From the NCBI GenBank assembly GCA_964453035.1, contig CAYVOX010000066.1, forward strand, positions 1-16,527: DNA of 16,527 nt. The letters are read 5' to 3'. The DNA comes from CAYVOX01 sp964453035. GTDB lineage: Bacteria; Chloroflexota; Anaerolineae; Anaerolineales; Anaerolineaceae. The notes beneath the pieces were generated by a model that saw nothing but the letters and a program-made list of their open reading frames with translations, was not told the origin of the DNA and searched no databases. Positions 13,584-16,527 of this stretch are shown one piece after another. A program made the position numbers and the translations under genes. Each line of letters opens with the position of its first letter. Positions within the stretch are counted from its first letter, which is position 1.

Positions 13584-14741
13584 ATGCGTATACTCATCGT
13601 ATTGACGTATTACCGCCCCCACATCAGCGGGCTCACTATTTATGCGGAACGTCTGGCAAAAGCCTGGGCGCGGCGCGGTCACCACGTGACTGTGCTCACC
13701 TCGCGGTATGACCCTAAACTGGCGGAAGATGAGGTGCAGGGCGGGGTGCGGATTGTGCGCGCGCCGGTGCTCTTCAGGTTAAGCAAGGGTGTGATTATGC
13801 CCACATTTGGGCTGCTTGCCAATAAGCTGGTGGCTGAGAACGACGTCATCCAACTGCACCTGCCGCAGTTTGACGCTGCGGGGGTGGCGCTGCGCGGGCG
13901 CCTCCTCAATAAACCAACGGTGATCACCTATCACTGCGACCTGCTGATGCCTCCGGGCTGGCTACCGCAACTGGCTAACACAGCGGTGCACCTGATGAAC
14001 AACCTTGCAGCACAATTTACCCACCGCATTGTGACCTACACGCAGGATTATGCTGACCATTCAGCTTACCTGCGCCGGTACATGAAGAAACTGCGCATCA
14101 TCCCGCCGCCGGTGGAGTTGCCCGGCGCAAGCCCTGAGGAGATTGCGACTTTTCGATCCGTCAACAACCCGCATGGGCGCCGCCCGGTGATTGCGATGGT
14201 TTCGCGCTTTGCCACCGAAAAGGGCGTGGAGGTGATGCTCAAGGCACTGCCGCGCGTTTTAGAGAGCTACCCTAATGCGCTGGTGCAGTTTGCCGGTCCA
14301 TTCCAGAATATTCATGGTGAAGAAGCTTATTTTGAGCGCCTGGAACCACAGATTCGAGATTTTGAAGCCCGCGGCAACTGGCAGTTCATGGGCGCGTTGA
14401 GCCCCAAACAGCTCTCCGCGTTCTATCCTAACCTGGATGTGCTGGTGCTACCCAGCCTGAACTCAACGGAGGCGTTTGGCCTGGTGCAAATCGAGGCGAT
14501 GATGAACGGCGTGCCGTGCGTTGCTTCCAACCTGCCGGGCGTGCGCCAACCGGTGAAGGTGCACGAAATGGGCAAAATTATCCCAATTGGTGATTCAGCG
14601 GCCCTGGCCGATGCCCTTCTGGAGATCCTGGGCGATCCCTCTGCCTTCAAGCGCGAACCCCAGCCCATCATCCAGCGCTACCTGCCGGATACCATCGCTG
14701 CCGAGTATGAGAAGTTATTTGCCGAAATGGGCGCAAAATAA
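13584..14741 (+). CDS. Family 4 (GT-B) glycosyltransferase
   Basis: The 385-residue retaining glycosyltransferase should transfer a sugar from a nucleotide donor to a membrane-associated acceptor on the cytoplasmic side. The N-terminal Rossmann domain begins MRILIVLTYYRPHISGLT with the GT4-type glycine-rich loop. The C-terminal donor domain begins near residue 200 (PVIAMVSRFATEKG), and the EX7E motif is Glu296-Glu304 in STEAFGLVQIEAMMNG. No membrane helix is evident. Donor and acceptor cannot be told from sequence. It starts 12 bp after the epimerase, with a weak GGGTG site, and is followed after 42 bp by a methyltransferase. Confidence 0.93.
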   Translation: MRILIVLTYYRPHISGLTIYAERLAKAWARRGHHVTVLTSRYDPKLAEDEVQGGVRIVRAPVLFRLSKGVIMPTFGLLANKLVAENDVIQLHLPQFDAAGVALRGRLLNKPTVITYHCDLLMPPGWLPQLANTAVHLMNNLAAQFTHRIVTYTQDYADHSAYLRRYMKKLRIIPPPVELPGASPEEIATFRSVNNPHGRRPVIAMVSRFATEKGVEVMLKALPRVLESYPNALVQFAGPFQNIHGEEAYFERLEPQIRDFEARGNWQFMGALSPKQLSAFYPNLDVLVLPSLNSTEAFGLVQIEAMMNGVPCVASNLPGVRQPVKVHEMGKIIPIGDSAALADALLEILGDPSAFKREPQPIIQRYLPDTIAAEYEKLFAEMGAK

Positions 14742-14783
14742 GCTAAGTACCCCCTGCGCGCTGGTTGCTAAAAAATACTGACA

Positions 14784-15587
14784 TTGGATATTGGTGTGGC
14801 AAAAGATTACCTCGGTCTTCAATTAAAGGATATGCCCTACTTCAGGGCGGTGCTACGGGCGGTAGAGTGCCGCTTTTACCAGGATATTCCCCTGCCTGAG
14901 CCGGTGTTGGACCTGGGTTGCGGAGACGGGCATTTTGCCTCACTGGCTTTTGACCATCCGCTTGCGGTGGGGATTGACCCGTGGGCGGGACCGGTGCTGG
15001 AGGCTGGCCGGCGCGGTACCTACCGCCTGGCGGTGCAGGGCTCCGGCGACAGGCTGCCTTTCCCGGATGGATATTTTGCCAGCGCGTTGAGCAATTCGGT
15101 GCTGGAGCACATCCCGGAACTGGACCCGGTGCTGGCAGAGATGAATCGTGTGTTGCTGCCCGGGGCGCTGTTCCTGTTCTGCGTGCCCAGCCATCATTTT
15201 CTGGAAAATCTCTCGATTTCTGCTTTTTTAGATAGAATTGGGCTGCGCCCATTGGGAGATGCCTACCGGCGCTTTTTCAACCGCATTTCACGCCACCATC
15301 ACTGCGATTCGCCTGAGGTGTGGCAGAAACGCCTGGAAAAAGCCGGATTCACAATAGAGAAATGGTGGCATTATTTCTCGCCTCGCGCGCTGCACATCCT
15401 GGAATGGGGTCACTATTTTGGCCTTCCCTCCTGGATGGCGCGTATGACGGTGGGTAAATGGATCCTGGCGCGTGGGGATTGGAACCTGGTGCTGACCCGC
15501 GCGATTGTTTCACCGGCATATAATGAACCTGCTGAACAACCTTCAGGGTCTTACACGTTTTACATCGTTCGTAAAAAAGCAGATTAA
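14784..15587 (+). CDS. Class I SAM-dependent methyltransferase
   Basis: A methyltransferase of the Methyltransf_11 type, 267 residues. Motif I is VLDLGCGDG (41-49), the acidic end of strand 2 is Asp65 in VGIDPWAG, and the motif around LPFPDGYFASALSNSVLEHI (91-110) is the usual D/E-rich to motif II region. The C-terminal half (about 135-267) is family-variable and may bind the glycan or lipid substrate; it has no obvious transmembrane helix. The start is uncertain: the frame opens at 14772, and no Shine-Dalgarno is near. TTG 14784 gives the longest plausible N-terminus; GTG 14796 is an alternative. It probably modifies the product of the adjacent sugar genes. Confidence 0.85.
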   Translation: MDIGVAKDYLGLQLKDMPYFRAVLRAVECRFYQDIPLPEPVLDLGCGDGHFASLAFDHPLAVGIDPWAGPVLEAGRRGTYRLAVQGSGDRLPFPDGYFASALSNSVLEHIPELDPVLAEMNRVLLPGALFLFCVPSHHFLENLSISAFLDRIGLRPLGDAYRRFFNRISRHHHCDSPEVWQKRLEKAGFTIEKWWHYFSPRALHILEWGHYFGLPSWMARMTVGKWILARGDWNLVLTRAIVSPAYNEPAEQPSGSYTFYIVRKKAD

Positions 15588-15617
15588 ATCATCAAACCAT
15601 CCTCACGGTGCCCCGAT

Positions 15618-16400
15618 ATGGAAGAACCGAGCGTCCTCGATTACGTTAAATCCAAGCTCATGCCCTGGAAAGGGGTCAAAATTGAGATTCCAGCCCTGCG
15701 AGAGGAGGCTGAAGCTCCGGAGGTAGGCCTGGAAGCTGATGAGGAGCAACCGTTAGCAGAGGCAGCGGCGCCCGGAGAGGCAGTAAGAGGAGCGCGCGAA
15801 CCCGTCCGATGGCCGTGGCGCGTGCTGCTGGCGTTGGTGCTGACTTTACTGGCTCAGCGTATGTTGGAACCACCGGACCGCAATGCCATGGTGGGCATTG
15901 TTATGTACGCGTTGGCAGGCGCTTTTATGGTGTGGGCTGTGGTCATCAAGGAATGGCAGATGGATTTCCTGTCAGAGGATTCTGAACAGCCGATGCCGAT
16001 GACGGTTCGCCGCAACCCGGCGCTGCTGGCAGCCGGGGCCGCAGTTTTGGCATTCATTGCCTTTGGCGGCAACAAGTTCACATTCGTCAATCTCTTTTTA
16101 TGGACCCTGGGGATTGTTTATTTGTTCTGGGCGCTGTGGCTAAAACCAGCCCGGCAGGGTGGCTCTTCTTTTTGGAAGCAGCTGGAACAATTCACCAAAA
16201 ATCCTATCCTCAATGTGCGCATCACACCTTGGCGCGTGATGATGACGCTCAGCATTGCGCTGGTGGTTTTCTTCCGCTTTTACAACCTGGAAGGCATGCC
16301 CGGCGAAATGATTAGCGACCACGCTGAAAAGCTGCTGGACGTGAACAACGTGCTTAACGGGCAATACAACATTTTCTTCCCGCGCAACACCGGGCGCGAG
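15618..16400 (+). CDS. GT39-like polytopic glycosyltransferase, N-terminal part (3' end replaced or truncated)
   Basis: The frame is open from ATG 15618 to the window edge, but only about the first 261 codons look like one protein. An acidic cytoplasmic N-terminus (about 1-63, rich in Glu and Ala) precedes hydrophobic helices at about 65-83, 91-110, 133-150, 153-175 and 206-221. Then SDHAEKLLDVNNVLNGQ and IFFPRNTGRE follow; this segment is typical of GT39-type dolichyl-phosphate-mannose-like glycosyltransferases in Anaerolineae, where the Asp in the first loop is part of the active site. These enzymes use a polyprenyl-phosphate sugar to glycosylate a target outside the membrane. After the GRE (residues 259-261) the sequence no longer matches this family. 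No good ribosome-binding site is visible. It follows the methyltransferase by 30 bp. Confidence 0.75.
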
Positions 16401-16527
16401 GCGGTGCAGATCGCGGCGGCGGGTGAGCACGGCTTCATGGCGACGATCCTGCGCGAGCCGGGGCCGGACTACCGCGTGCGCTACGACAAAGTCCCGCTGG
16501 AGCAGGTCGCCAACTCGGAGCGGACCT
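16392..16527 (+). other. Probable foreign segment: C-terminal fragment of a 6-phosphofructokinase, likely assembly chimera
   Basis: Continuing the GT39 frame, residues 259-303 read GREAVQIAAAGEHGFMATIL and then a VPLEQVANSER segment. This is the pattern near the C-terminus of phosphofructokinases (a conserved GR-AV--A--G--G-M stretch, then VPL--VAN-ER). GC here is about 72%, against 47-52% in the preceding 120 bases. The segment is truncated by the window edge. It is either an assembly join of two sequences sharing the GGGCGCGAGG run, or much less likely a real fusion. Confidence 0.6.

Noticed and set aside
15618..16527. A genuine glycosyltransferase-phosphofructokinase fusion protein
   Set aside because: The GT39 part stops in mid-domain and the second part is only a C-terminal fragment with a sharply different GC; an assembly join explains both without a new protein.

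Overview
The window looks like a piece of an Anaerolineae-type (Chloroflexota) chromosome, probably from a metagenome assembly. This is an inference from gene content and style: a class II B12-dependent ribonucleotide reductase with NrdR, a membrane-anchored multiheme cytochrome c, a GT39-like glycosyltransferase with the SDHAEKLLDV / FFPRNTGRE signature, an ATL-type alkyltransferase homologue, and moderate GC (about 50-58%). No sequence search was possible. No tRNA, rRNA, IS element, CRISPR array or phage gene was seen.

Layout. Bases 1-200 hold the terminator of an off-window upstream gene and the leader of a nine-heme cytochrome c (214-1950), which has its own hairpin terminator. galT (2046-3080) follows on the same strand. 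It converges on a two-gene minus-strand unit of a deoxynucleoside kinase (3433-4074) and an ATL protein (3084-3413). An aldo/keto reductase with a C-terminal two-cluster ferredoxin module (4253-5422) diverges from that unit. From 9262 down to 5450 a minus-strand operon runs nrdR, nrdJ, yciH-like SUI1 factor, and an unassigned 91-residue protein. Its promoter region carries an extended -10 promoter and two NrdR-box-like palindromes, which suggests autoregulated dNTP synthesis.

A 471-bp intergenic region separates nrdR from a plus-strand operon that runs to the end of the window: lepA, a polytopic LPG-synthase/flippase-like membrane protein, a CDP-paratose 2-epimerase-like SDR, a family 4 glycosyltransferase, a SAM methyltransferase, and the start of a polytopic GT39-type glycosyltransferase. 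The genes are tightly packed (4-bp overlap, then gaps of 8, 12, 42 and 30 bp), which suggests co-transcription of a surface glycan or glycolipid pathway behind a translation factor. lepA itself appears to have an almost leaderless promoter.

The most consequential oddity is at the right edge. In the last ~130 bp, GC jumps to about 72%, and the reading frame of the GT39-like protein changes into what looks like the C-terminal part of a 6-phosphofructokinase. The switch happens right at a Gly-Arg-Glu codon run that both families could share. This is most simply an assembly chimera; sequence after about 16392 should not be trusted as part of this locus until it is verified.
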